Assembly: GCA_903919215.1 (NCBI GenBank)
Contig: CAIXHI010000502.1
Location: forward strand, 1 to 9,392
DNA length: 9,392 bases
Direction of reading: 5' to 3'
From: an uncultured Acidimicrobiaceae bacterium
Lineage (GTDB): Bacteria; Actinomycetota; Acidimicrobiia; Acidimicrobiales; Ilumatobacteraceae
Shown: piece after piece, positions 1 through 7,003 of the stretch
Position numbering within the stretch: the first letter of the stretch is position 1
Layout of the letters: each line of letters opens with the position of its first letter
The notes under the pieces: generated by a model
Told to the model about the DNA's origin: nothing
Databases searched by the model: none
Seen by the model: only the letters and a program-made list of their open reading frames with translations
Translations under genes and position numbers: made by a program

Positions 1-663
1 TGGGACGAGACCGACGGCCGCACGCACACGCTGCGAACCAAAGAGGACGCGGACGACTACCGCTACTTCCTCGAACCCGACCTCGTGCCATTGGCACCCT
101 CGGCCGAATGGATCGAGCGCGTCCGCGCGGCGCTGCCCATGTTGCCTGCTGCTCGCCGCACTCGGCTCTCTGCAGCCACCGGCCAGGCGGTCGACAGTGA
201 GGCGGTCAGCTCGGTCGTCGAGCGCGGTCAGGACGACTACGTGTTGGCCGTCGCCGCGGCGGGTGGCGATGCCGCCCGCGCGCTCGTGCACGTGAAGGAA
301 GCCTTCGCCGACCAGTCCGCCACACCGCAGGTGCCTGCTGCCGACCTTGCCCGGCTCACGACCCTGGAGGTCGGTGGCAAGCTCACCGCCACACAAGCCA
401 AGGCCGTGCTCGCTGAGATTGTCGCCAACAACGGCGGCGATGCGAACGCGATTGCCGCCGCCAAGGGCTTCGAAGCACTGGACACCTCGTCGTTGGAGAC
501 GCTCGTCGACGACGCCATCGCCGCCGACCCCGATGCCTGGCAGAAGTTCTGCAACGGTGACGGGAAAGCGATGGGTGCCCTCGTCGGTCTGGTGATGAAG
601 TCCAGCAAGGGCAAGGCCGACGGCAAGCTCGTGACGGCGTTGCTCAACCAGAAGAAGGGCTGA
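1..663 (+). CDS. gatB: GatB, Asp/Glu-tRNA amidotransferase subunit B (C-terminal 220 residues, 5' cut by window edge)
   Basis: The frame is open from base 1 to the TGA at 661-663, so this is the 3' part of a longer gene. GatB is the kinase/amidotransferase subunit of cytoplasmic GatCAB, which converts Glu-tRNA(Gln) or Asp-tRNA(Asn) to the amidated forms. The first codons carry the conserved GatB segment RTKEDADDYRYF followed by EPDLVPL, which sits at the end of the catalytic cradle. The remainder is the helical and YqeY-like tail that contacts tRNA, ending in the typical MGALVGLVMK, then a KGKAD element and a lysine-rich tip. A GTG at 85 could be mistaken for a start, but the GatB match continues upstream of it, so it is internal. 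The last 20 bases overlap the convergent kinase gene. Family assignment is confident; the N-terminal catalytic part is not in the window. Confidence 0.93.
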   Translation, partial: WDETDGRTHTLRTKEDADDYRYFLEPDLVPLAPSAEWIERVRAALPMLPAARRTRLSAATGQAVDSEAVSSVVERGQDDYVLAVAAAGGDAARALVHVKEAFADQSATPQVPAADLARLTTLEVGGKLTATQAKAVLAEIVANNGGDANAIAAAKGFEALDTSSLETLVDDAIAADPDAWQKFCNGDGKAMGALVGLVMKSSKGKADGKLVTALLNQKKG

Positions 664-2023
664 CCAGCGGCCCGGGCAGGGTGACGGTGAACCGGCATCC
701 GGCACCCGGCGCCGTGTGCAAGGCGATACGCCCACCGTGCGCCTCGACGATCGATTTCGCGATCGCCAGACCCAGACCACTGCCACCGTTGTGACGCGAC
801 CGCGAGGGATCGCCGCGGTAGAAGCGCTCGAATGCGCGGGCAGCAGTCTCATCGTCCATGCCAGCGCCGTGATCGATGACCTCGATCACCACACCACCCA
901 GTTCCGAACGTCCCGTGACGTCGATGGCGGTGGCCTCGGGTGTGTGGACGAGCGCATTGTGTACGAGCGCAGCGATGACCTGATGCAGACGTTGTCGATC
1001 CGCGGTGCCGAACAACGACTGCTCGGTGGTCAACGTGACCGGCCGGCCCGGCTGCACCACCCGGGCATCAGCCACGGCGTCGGCGAGCACGTCCGCGATG
1101 TCGAACGGTTCGAGACGCAGTTGCAGCCCGCGATCGAGGTTGGTGAGCAGCAGCAGATCATTGACGATCGCGCCCATCCGCTCGGCCTCACCGCTGACGC
1201 GGCGCATCGCGTCGTCCAGTCGGTCGTTGTCGTGTAGCCCACCCTGCCGATACAGGTCGGCGTACCCGCGGATGCTGGTGAGCGGTGTGCGCAGTTCGTG
1301 CGATGCATCGGCGACGAACTGGCGCAGTCGCTCATCGGCCTCGTCGCGTTCGTCGAGCATCGAGTTGAACGCGTTGGCGAGATGGGCGGCCTCGGTGCCG
1401 GCCGGGTAACTCGCCATCCGGGCACCGGTCGCGCCGGACGTGATCGCGTCCGCAGTCGCGGTCATCTCCCGGATGGGGCGTACGCCGAGGCGCATCACCC
1501 ACGCTGCGATCAACAGAATGATCGCGACCACGGCGACCGCACCGACACCGGTCGCGATCAGCAGTCGTTGATAGGCCGCGTCGGTGCTCTCCAGCGAGAG
1601 GGCGATGATCTCGAAGCCATCGCTCTGCGGGCGAGCGGCGATCAGGACGCGCCACCGCTCAGAGGTTCCCACACCGTCCACGGTGAAGGGTTCCGACGAG
1701 CCCGGTCGAACGTGGACGCGTGCGACTGCGACGGTGATGTCGGGGGCGCCGGTGGTGCTCTGCCCTTGTACGAACGTGACGAGCGTGTCGTCGGTGCTGA
1801 GGTGTCCGATGTAGAGCTTGCTGAGCGATGCACCATCATCGGGTGGGACGGGGCCGACGTGGTTCCCGAGGACGCCCATCGCCACCGGCAGCGATCGTTG
1901 CAGATCGCGGTCGACCTGCTCGGTGAGATATCGGTGCTGGGTGGTGGCGACGAGGTAGCCGGTGACCGCGAACGCGACAGCGATCGCGCCCAGCCCAAGT
2001 GACAGGCGTGTGCGCAGCTTCAT
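644..2023 (-). CDS. HAMP-domain sensor histidine kinase
   Basis: This is a 459-residue membrane sensor kinase and the partner of the response regulator just upstream. The start at 2021-2023 gives a four-base ATGA overlap with the regulator stop and a normal N-terminus (MKLRTRLSLG). Longer in-frame starts, up to 2158, would run deep into the regulator gene and are rejected. Order of parts: TM1 about 8-26, an extracytoplasmic sensor region about 30-152, TM2 about 153-177, and HAMP about 178-230. Next come HisKA with His242 in SHELRTPL and HATPase_c with the N-box Asn356, the G1 motif DHGAGMD (Asp384), the F-box FERFYRG and the G2 motif GGSGLGLA (413-420). All residues needed for autophosphorylation and ATP binding are present. 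The architecture resembles actinobacterial PhoR/TrcS/MprB-type kinases. The ligand is unknown, as the sensor region has no motif I recognise. Confidence 0.93.
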   Translation of the reverse strand: MKLRTRLSLGLGAIAVAFAVTGYLVATTQHRYLTEQVDRDLQRSLPVAMGVLGNHVGPVPPDDGASLSKLYIGHLSTDDTLVTFVQGQSTTGAPDITVAVARVHVRPGSSEPFTVDGVGTSERWRVLIAARPQSDGFEIIALSLESTDAAYQRLLIATGVGAVAVVAIILLIAAWVMRLGVRPIREMTATADAITSGATGARMASYPAGTEAAHLANAFNSMLDERDEADERLRQFVADASHELRTPLTSIRGYADLYRQGGLHDNDRLDDAMRRVSGEAERMGAIVNDLLLLTNLDRGLQLRLEPFDIADVLADAVADARVVQPGRPVTLTTEQSLFGTADRQRLHQVIAALVHNALVHTPEATAIDVTGRSELGGVVIEVIDHGAGMDDETAARAFERFYRGDPSRSRHNGGSGLGLAIAKSIVEAHGGRIALHTAPGAGCRFTVTLPGPLVSPSSG

Positions 2024-2727
2024 GGCTCGACCCGCAGTGTGTAACCAACTCCGCGCACCGTGTGCAGCAGTTTCGGTTGGACTGTGTCGACCTTGCGGCG
2101 CAGGTAGCTCATATACGTCTCCACGACCGATGCATCGCCCCCGAAGTCGTAGTTCCACACATGATCGAGGATCTGTGCCCGGCTGAGCACTCGCCCACTG
2201 TTCAACAACAGGTACCGCAACAGCTTGTACTCGGTGGGCGACAACGTGATTGGCTGTCCGGCCCGGGTGACACGGTGAGCCTGTTGATCCATCTCCAGGT
2301 CGGCCAACGACAGCACGCCGCCGTCCTCGACGGTGCCGGCGTGGCGCAGCGCTAATCGCACACGGGCGACGAGTTCGGCGATCGCGAACGGTTTGACGAT
2401 GTAGTCGTCGCCGCCCATGGTCAAACCGTGCACCCGGTCGTCGACTGCGTCTCGGGCGGTGAGGAACAGCACTGGCACCTTCACGCCATCGCTGCGCAGA
2501 CGGCGCAGCACCTCGAACCCATCGAGACCCGGCATCATCACATCGAGGACGATCGCCTGCGGATTGAACGTGCGCACCATGGCGAGCGCCTGATGCCCGT
2601 CAGCAGCCTTGGCCGTGTCGATTCCGTTGAGTTGTAGCGCCGACTCGACGAGGAACGAGATGTTGTCCTCGTCATCGACGACGAGCACACGTGGTTTCGA
2701 TGCAGCCGACGGTGACATGGAGTTCAT
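2020..2727 (-). CDS. OmpR/PhoP-family response regulator
   Basis: This 235-residue cytoplasmic transcription regulator is activated by phosphotransfer from the adjacent kinase. The receiver domain (about 12-128) has the acidic pair Asp18/Asp19, phosphoacceptor Asp62 in LDVMMPG, Thr90 and Lys112 in the VKPF motif. The winged-helix DNA-binding domain (about 138-233) contains LSPTEYKLLRYLL, the recognition region DASVVETYMSYLRRK and the closing RGVGYTLR. The overall sequence is close in style to mycobacterial PhoP, though orthology cannot be settled here. The first ATG (2725-2727) lies six bases after the glycosyltransferase stop. A second ATG three codons in (2716-2718) is a possible alternative start; neither has a clear Shine-Dalgarno. 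The TGA overlaps the kinase ATG, so translation of the pair is probably coupled. Confidence 0.95.
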   Translation of the reverse strand: MNSMSPSAASKPRVLVVDDEDNISFLVESALQLNGIDTAKAADGHQALAMVRTFNPQAIVLDVMMPGLDGFEVLRRLRSDGVKVPVLFLTARDAVDDRVHGLTMGGDDYIVKPFAIAELVARVRLALRHAGTVEDGGVLSLADLEMDQQAHRVTRAGQPITLSPTEYKLLRYLLLNSGRVLSRAQILDHVWNYDFGGDASVVETYMSYLRRKVDTVQPKLLHTVRGVGYTLRVEP

Positions 2728-2733
2728 TGTGAC

Positions 2734-3609
2734 TCAGCGCGCCGGCCGGCACACCCAATTGCGCACACGTCTGAAGCCAGCGACGATGCTGATCGCACCG
2801 ACACCGGCGGACAAACCAGGCCGAGTTGCTGGCCCGAGATCGGTCGTACCTCGTCCACGGACGAAGTCGTTGGCCAGGCGGGCGACGCCCTTGAGGTCGT
2901 CGCGTGCCGTCTTGGCGACCTCCACGCGGCTGTCTGGGTCGTCGATCCACGTCACTGGCACTTCATGCACCCGCAGGCCGTTGCGCTCCGCCAGCAGGAG
3001 CAACTCGGTGTCGAAGAACCACTCGTTGTCGCGCACCAGCGGCAGCAGTCGGTCGGCAACCTCGCGACGGATCGCCTTGAACCCGCACTGTGCATCCTTG
3101 AAGCCGTTGCCGAACACTGTGCGCAGGATGGCGTTGTAGGTGCGGGAGATGAACTCGCGCCGGGGTCCGCGGGCCACGAGGGAGCCCGGGACAAGGCGCG
3201 AGCCGATGGCCACATCGCTGTGGCCGCTGACGAGGGGAGCGATCAGCGGCAGCAACGCGTCAAGGCCAGTCGAGAGATCGACGTCCATATAGGCGACGAT
3301 CGAGGCATCGTTGTCCGTCCATGCGGTGCGCAGCGCACGGCCGCGCCCCTTCTTGTCGAGGTGGATGGCCCGCACGCCGTCGAGTGTCAGCGCCAGTTCG
3401 GAGGCGATCACCCACGTCGTGTCCGTCGAGGCGTTGTCGGCGATCGTGATCCGCCACGTGAAGGGGAAGTGGTTGCAGAGATACTCGCGCAGCGTGGACA
3501 CACTGTCCGCCAGTGCGCTCGCCTCGTTGTACACGGGGATGACGATGTCCACGAGCGGTCCGGTGCCAGGCACCTGCGTGGTCTCGGGTCGAAGGTCCAT
3601 GAGCGTCAT
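2734..3609 (-). CDS. Family 2 glycosyltransferase (dolichyl-phosphate sugar synthase-like)
   Basis: This is a 291-residue GT-A fold glycosyltransferase, probably moving a sugar from a nucleotide donor to a polyprenyl phosphate or other membrane-linked acceptor. The start of the fold is DIVIPVYNEA (21-30). ADNASTD (57-63) follows, then the metal-binding DxD in YMDVDLS (Asp109, Asp111), KDAQCGFKAI (171-180), and the acceptor/catalytic region NEWFFDTELLLLAER (195-209). This pattern matches the GT2 group that includes dolichyl-phosphate glucose/mannose synthases. Many actinobacterial relatives carry a C-terminal GtrA-like membrane domain. Here the protein stops soon after the catalytic domain, with only a weak hydrophobic stretch near 266-279. 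The gene leads the operon with the two-component system (six-base gap), so the three probably share a transcript. ATG at 3607-3609 or 3598-3600 could start it. Substrate and acceptor are unknown. Confidence 0.88.
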   Translation of the reverse strand: MTLMDLRPETTQVPGTGPLVDIVIPVYNEASALADSVSTLREYLCNHFPFTWRITIADNASTDTTWVIASELALTLDGVRAIHLDKKGRGRALRTAWTDNDASIVAYMDVDLSTGLDALLPLIAPLVSGHSDVAIGSRLVPGSLVARGPRREFISRTYNAILRTVFGNGFKDAQCGFKAIRREVADRLLPLVRDNEWFFDTELLLLAERNGLRVHEVPVTWIDDPDSRVEVAKTARDDLKGVARLANDFVRGRGTTDLGPATRPGLSAGVGAISIVAGFRRVRNWVCRPAR

Positions 3610-3666
3610 GAACAGATGGTGCGCCGCACCCCTTTGGGGGACGTGTGAGCTTGCTGGGAAGTTGCT
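3610..3666. promoter_or_regulatory. Divergent intergenic region with a short C/G palindrome
   Basis: These 57 bases separate the divergently transcribed glycosyltransferase operon and the MFS-ilvD operon, and must hold or border both promoters. The only obvious symmetric element is CCCC-TTT-GGGG at 3629-3639. A purine-rich GGGAAG (3656-3661) lies five bases before the GTG at 3667 and could serve as its ribosome binding site. I cannot identify convincing -35/-10 hexamers for either direction. Regulatory function is inferred from position only. Confidence 0.35.
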
Positions 3667-6633
3667 GTGAAGCCCAGGCCGGGCGGGCCGCCGGTAGCGT
3701 CACCCCCGATGGCCTCCGCGTCGCTCGCTCCATTCCGGTCGCGGCCGTTCGCGCTGATCTGGGCCGGCGCACTGGTGTCCAACATCGGGACGTGGATGGA
3801 GGCGGTCGCCCTCGGCTACTACGTCGCGGACACCACCGGGAAGGCCAGTTGGTCGGCCATCGTCGCTGCTGCCGCCTTCCTGCCCAGCGCCGTGCTCGGT
3901 CCGATCGGGTCGGCAATGGCCGACCGTCTGCGCCGACGACGCGTGCTCATCATCGGAAGCCTTTGCTCGGCCGTGATCGCTGCCGTGCTTGCTGTCTGGG
4001 TGGGCGGTGGCACGGCCACCCCGGGAGGTATCGCGATCGTCAGCTTCCTGGGTGGGTGTGCTTCAGCGTTCACGTTCCCGTCGTTCCAGACGGCGATGCC
4101 AGCGCTCGTGCCGCGTGACCAACTCGTCGCCGCTGTCGGGTTGTCGAACGCGCAGTGGAACATCGGCCGCGTGGTCGGCCCAGCGATCGCTGCCGGAGCA
4201 ATCGCCATCGGTGGCATCGGTGTTGCGCTGTGGTGTAACGCTGCCAGCTTCTTGGCGGTGGTCGTGGCCGTCTCGATGGTGTCGCTGAGCCAAGCGCCGG
4301 GGGAGAAGCGGCCGGTGTTCGGTGCGCTCGCCGACGGGTGGCGGTTCGCCAGGGCCACGCCGGCGATGCGCTCGATGCTGGTGCTGATGGTCGCCACGAT
4401 CGCAGTGGCGTCGCCATTCATCGCCTTCGTGCCCCAAATGGCGACCAACGTCTTCGGTGGTGGGTCGGCCGCCACCGCATTGCTGGTGGGTGCCCAAGGT
4501 GTCGGCGCGGTCACGGCTGCGTTCACGCTGGGCACGGTCAGCAAGCGGTTCGGCCTACCGCGGGTGATGTTCGGAGCGATCAGCGCGATGTGCCCGATGC
4601 TCGTGTTGTACGGGGCAGCTCCTGGTCTGTGGGCGGCGGTTCCGGCGCTGGCGTTCGTCGGGCTGACCTACGGCTATGCGTTCACCTGCTTCTCCGGTAC
4701 GGCCCAGCAGCTGGCACCCGACCATCTGCGCGGTCGGGTGCTGGCGGTCAACGCGTTCGTGCTCGGTCTGCTGTATCCGCTGAGTTCCCTCCTCCAGGGC
4801 CGCCTGGCGGACACGATCGGCCTGCGCTGGGTGACCGGTGGTTCGGGCGTACTGCTCGCGCTGCTCATGCTCATACTCATCAGGCTCCGCAGTAGGCTCG
4901 CCCCCATGTCTGCAACCCCCGATGCCTCGCCCGTTGCCGCTGGCACGCCTGTCGACGTCAAGCCGCGCAGTCGCGATGTCACCGATGGCTTCCAGAAGGC
5001 ACCCGCTCGCGCCATGTTGCGCGCCGTCGGCATGACCGACGACGACTGGCAGAAACCGCAGGTCGCCATCGCCTCCTCGTGGAACGAAGTCACACCGTGC
5101 AACATGACATTGCGCAAGCTCGCCGAGCACGCCAAGGTCGGTGTGCGCGCGGCTGGTGGCTTCCCGATGGAGTTCGGCACCATCACCGTCAGCGACGGCA
5201 TCAGCATGGGCCATGAGGGGATGCGTGCGTCGCTGGTCAGCCGTGAGGTCATCACCGACTCCGTCGAGTGTGTGATGCACGCCGAGCGTCTGGATGGTTT
5301 CGTCGGCCTCGCCGGTTGCGACAAGAGCATCCCCGGCATGCTCATGGCGGCCGCCCGCCTCGACCTTCCCAGTGTGTTCGTCTACAACGGCAGCACGATG
5401 CCTGGTAGCCACAACGGTGAGGCCACCGACATCACCAGTGTGTTCGAGGCCGTCGGTGCGTGCGCCCGTGGCACGATCACCGAGGAAGAACTCGGCGAGA
5501 TCGAGCGTTCGGCGTGCCCCGGTGAAGGCGCCTGTGGCGGCATGTTCACCGCCAACACGATGAGCTCGATTGCCGAGGCCATCGGGATGTCGTTGCCCGG
5601 CACCGCGTCGCCGCCGGCGATCGACAGTCGCCGTGAGAGCGATGCGCGCATGGCCGGTGAGGCGGTCGTCAACTTGCTGCGCCTCGGCATTACGCCGCGC
5701 ATGATCATGACCAAGAAGGCGTTCGAGAACGCCATCGCCGTCACCTCGGCCCTCGGTGGCAGCACCAACGCCGTGCTGCACCTGCTGGCCATCGCCAACG
5801 AAGCCGGGGTCGAGCTCAGCCTCGACGACTTCAACCGGATTGCGATGAAGGTGCCGCACATCGCCGACATGAAGCCCGGCGGCAAGTTTCACATGAGCGA
5901 CCTCGATCGCGTCGGTGGCGTGCCTGTGGTGCTCAAGCACCTGCTCGACGCCGGTCTCTTGCACGGCGACTGCCTCACGGTCACGGGCAAGACCATGGCC
6001 GAGAACCTGGCCGAGATCGATCCGCCGGCCCCCGACGGCGTGGTGGAGCACCCACTGAGCGCGCCGATCAATGCCGAAGGCGGCATTGTCGTGCTCACCG
6101 GTTCGCTGGCACCCAAGGGCGCCGTCGTCAAAGTGGCCGGTCTCAGCGCCGCGCAGAAGAAGTTCCTCGGCACGGCCCGCGTGTTCGACGACGAGGACGG
6201 TGCGATGGCGGCCATCCTCGCGGGCAGTATCGAACCCGGCACCGTGCTGGTCATCCGCTACGAAGGCCCCAAGGGCGGCCCGGGTATGCGCGAGATGCTC
6301 GCAATCACCGGTGCGCTCAAGGGCGCTGGCCGTGGAGCCGACTGTGCGCTCATCACCGATGGACGCTTCAGCGGCGGAACCTGGGGTTTCTGCATCGGAC
6401 ACGTGGCCCCGGAGGCCGCCGACGGTGGACCCATCGCGTTCGTCCATGACGGCGACCAGATCTCGGTGGATGTGCACGCGCTGAGCCTCGACCTGTTGGT
6501 CGATGACCGCGAGGTCGCTCGCCGCCGTGCCAGCTGGCAGCCGAACCCGCCGCGCTACACCTCCGGTGTGCTCGGCAAATACGCCAAGCTTGTGCAAGGT
6601 GCCGAGACCGGCGCCATCACCAATACGCTGTAG
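3667..6633 (+). CDS. MFS transporter fused in frame to dihydroxy-acid dehydratase (988-residue open frame; MFS half described here)
   Basis: The open frame from GTG 3667 (or ATG 3709) to TAG 6633 encodes two complete proteins with no stop between them. Residues about 15-410 form a major facilitator transporter of the EntS-like MFS_3 type. It opens with PFRSRPFALIWAGALVSNIG and has about twelve hydrophobic segments (roughly 28-49, 62-84, 93-112, 121-143, 166-185, 187-206, 236-257, 268-290, 299-318, 322-342, 357-377, 386-406). The loop-2/3 motif is ADRLRRRRV (85-93), the central cytoplasmic loop is about 207-232, and a second such motif is DHLRGRVLAVN (352-362). A basic cluster (RLRSRL) after TM12 marks the normal transporter end, on the cytoplasmic side. 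The substrate is unknown; drug or metabolite efflux is typical. GTG 3667 has a nearby GGGAAG; ATG 3709 has no clear Shine-Dalgarno but fits family N-termini. IlvD follows at residue 414. Whether one 988-residue protein or two products are made cannot be told from sequence. Confidence 0.8.
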   Translation: MKPRPGGPPVASPPMASASLAPFRSRPFALIWAGALVSNIGTWMEAVALGYYVADTTGKASWSAIVAAAAFLPSAVLGPIGSAMADRLRRRRVLIIGSLCSAVIAAVLAVWVGGGTATPGGIAIVSFLGGCASAFTFPSFQTAMPALVPRDQLVAAVGLSNAQWNIGRVVGPAIAAGAIAIGGIGVALWCNAASFLAVVVAVSMVSLSQAPGEKRPVFGALADGWRFARATPAMRSMLVLMVATIAVASPFIAFVPQMATNVFGGGSAATALLVGAQGVGAVTAAFTLGTVSKRFGLPRVMFGAISAMCPMLVLYGAAPGLWAAVPALAFVGLTYGYAFTCFSGTAQQLAPDHLRGRVLAVNAFVLGLLYPLSSLLQGRLADTIGLRWVTGGSGVLLALLMLILIRLRSRLAPMSATPDASPVAAGTPVDVKPRSRDVTDGFQKAPARAMLRAVGMTDDDWQKPQVAIASSWNEVTPCNMTLRKLAEHAKVGVRAAGGFPMEFGTITVSDGISMGHEGMRASLVSREVITDSVECVMHAERLDGFVGLAGCDKSIPGMLMAAARLDLPSVFVYNGSTMPGSHNGEATDITSVFEAVGACARGTITEEELGEIERSACPGEGACGGMFTANTMSSIAEAIGMSLPGTASPPAIDSRRESDARMAGEAVVNLLRLGITPRMIMTKKAFENAIAVTSALGGSTNAVLHLLAIANEAGVELSLDDFNRIAMKVPHIADMKPGGKFHMSDLDRVGGVPVVLKHLLDAGLLHGDCLTVTGKTMAENLAEIDPPAPDGVVEHPLSAPINAEGGIVVLTGSLAPKGAVVKVAGLSAAQKKFLGTARVFDDEDGAMAAILAGSIEPGTVLVIRYEGPKGGPGMREMLAITGALKGAGRGADCALITDGRFSGGTWGFCIGHVAPEAADGGPIAFVHDGDQISVDVHALSLDLLVDDREVARRRASWQPNPPRYTSGVLGKYAKLVQGAETGAITNTL
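4906..6633 (+). CDS. ilvD: Dihydroxy-acid dehydratase IlvD (internal start inside the MFS frame)
   Basis: IlvD dehydrates 2,3-dihydroxy-isovalerate and 2,3-dihydroxy-3-methylvalerate to the 2-keto acids, the third common step of valine and isoleucine synthesis. Starting from ATG 4906 gives 575 residues, the usual size for actinobacterial IlvD, and a usual N-terminus leading to KPRSRDVTDG (19-28). The three probable [2Fe-2S] ligands are Cys65 (TPCNMTL), Cys138 (AGCDKSIPGM) and Cys210 (CPGEGACGGMF), spaced 73 and 72 apart. Lys140 in the DKSIPGM motif is the likely carbamylated metal-binding lysine. The C-terminal swivel domain has the active-site motif DGRFSGGTWGF and HVAPEAADGGPIA. No catalytic residue appears missing. 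The internal ATG has only a weak upstream AGTAGG (4891-4896). It lies in the same frame as the transporter, so the enzyme may be a C-terminal cytoplasmic domain, a separately initiated protein, or both. Confidence 0.93.
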   Translation: MSATPDASPVAAGTPVDVKPRSRDVTDGFQKAPARAMLRAVGMTDDDWQKPQVAIASSWNEVTPCNMTLRKLAEHAKVGVRAAGGFPMEFGTITVSDGISMGHEGMRASLVSREVITDSVECVMHAERLDGFVGLAGCDKSIPGMLMAAARLDLPSVFVYNGSTMPGSHNGEATDITSVFEAVGACARGTITEEELGEIERSACPGEGACGGMFTANTMSSIAEAIGMSLPGTASPPAIDSRRESDARMAGEAVVNLLRLGITPRMIMTKKAFENAIAVTSALGGSTNAVLHLLAIANEAGVELSLDDFNRIAMKVPHIADMKPGGKFHMSDLDRVGGVPVVLKHLLDAGLLHGDCLTVTGKTMAENLAEIDPPAPDGVVEHPLSAPINAEGGIVVLTGSLAPKGAVVKVAGLSAAQKKFLGTARVFDDEDGAMAAILAGSIEPGTVLVIRYEGPKGGPGMREMLAITGALKGAGRGADCALITDGRFSGGTWGFCIGHVAPEAADGGPIAFVHDGDQISVDVHALSLDLLVDDREVARRRASWQPNPPRYTSGVLGKYAKLVQGAETGAITNTL

Positions 6634-6646
6634 AAACTCTCCAAGT

Positions 6647-6652
6647 AGGAAG
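6647..6652 (+). promoter_or_regulatory. Ribosome binding site of the small basic protein gene
   Basis: AGGAAG sits six bases before ATG 6659 and is the best Shine-Dalgarno match on the plus strand of this region. It decides the start of the downstream small gene against longer in-frame starts at 6503 that would lie inside ilvD. Confidence 0.7.
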
Positions 6653-6658
6653 ATCACC

Positions 6659-6982
6659 ATGTCCCAGCCCAAGCTCACCCCGCTGCAGGAAGCCGAAGCG
6701 CGCCGTCAGGCCGCCGCCGCCACGAAGGCCTCCAAGCCTGCCCGCAACTTCTCCGAGGAGGAGAAGGCCAAGCGCAAGGAGCGCGTCGAGAAGGCCAAGG
6801 ATGCCCTCGCCCGTTCGGTCGGCGCCAAGGGCGACCACGTCGTCGTCGGCCGTGCGGCGCTGAAGAAGTACCTGCAGAACCTCAACGAGGCCAAGCAGCC
6901 CGACGATGCTCAGTTCGAGATGCTGATCGAGGCCCCGTTCAAGGCCCCGGAGAAGAAGCGCACGAACGACCGTCGCTTCTGA
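6659..6982 (+). CDS. Small lysine/alanine-rich protein of unknown function
   Basis: This 107-residue protein lies 25 bases after ilvD, with a good Shine-Dalgarno, and is probably co-transcribed with it. I do not recognise a family. The N-terminal half (about 6-52) is charged and alanine-rich, with a predicted helical or coiled-coil look (LQEAEARRQAAAATKASK, then FSEEEKAKRKERVEKAKDAL). The second half (about 56-94) is more globular, with GDHVVVGRAALKKYLQNLNEA and FEMLIEAPF. It ends in a basic tail, KKRTNDRRF. There is no signal peptide, membrane segment, cysteine or zinc motif. The basic charge would fit nucleic acid or ribosome binding, but that is only a guess. Clean base composition, a proper RBS and a terminator right after it make it a real gene. 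Confidence 0.75.
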   Translation: MSQPKLTPLQEAEARRQAAAATKASKPARNFSEEEKAKRKERVEKAKDALARSVGAKGDHVVVGRAALKKYLQNLNEAKQPDDAQFEMLIEAPFKAPEKKRTNDRRF

Positions 6983-7003
6983 CGAGTTCGACCGGACGCG
7001 CCG

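Noticed and set aside
85..87. GTG at 85 as a gene start for the first coding region
   Set aside because: The GatB signature RTKEDADDYRYF lies upstream in the same frame, so this codon is an internal valine.
2024..2158. N-terminal extension of the kinase from an upstream start at 2158
   Set aside because: It would overlap the regulator by about 139 bases and adds a non-conserved stretch. The ATGA-coupled start at 2023 directly precedes TM1.
3610..3708. CsoR-type operator at the divergent promoter
   Set aside because: The palindrome has C and G tracts but no TA flanks and a different three-base centre. The neighbouring genes give no metal or sulfur link.
4840..4905. A dedicated promoter for ilvD inside the transporter gene
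   Set aside because: CATACT at 4872-4877 loosely resembles a -10 box, but there is no acceptable -35 at the right spacing. GC-rich coding DNA gives such matches by chance.
4555..6678. 707-codon open frame on the minus strand opposite the transporter end and ilvD
   Set aside because: It lies antisense to clear IlvD coding sequence. Its translation is rich in His, Arg, Gly and Asp with no domain, typical of GC-rich shadow frames.
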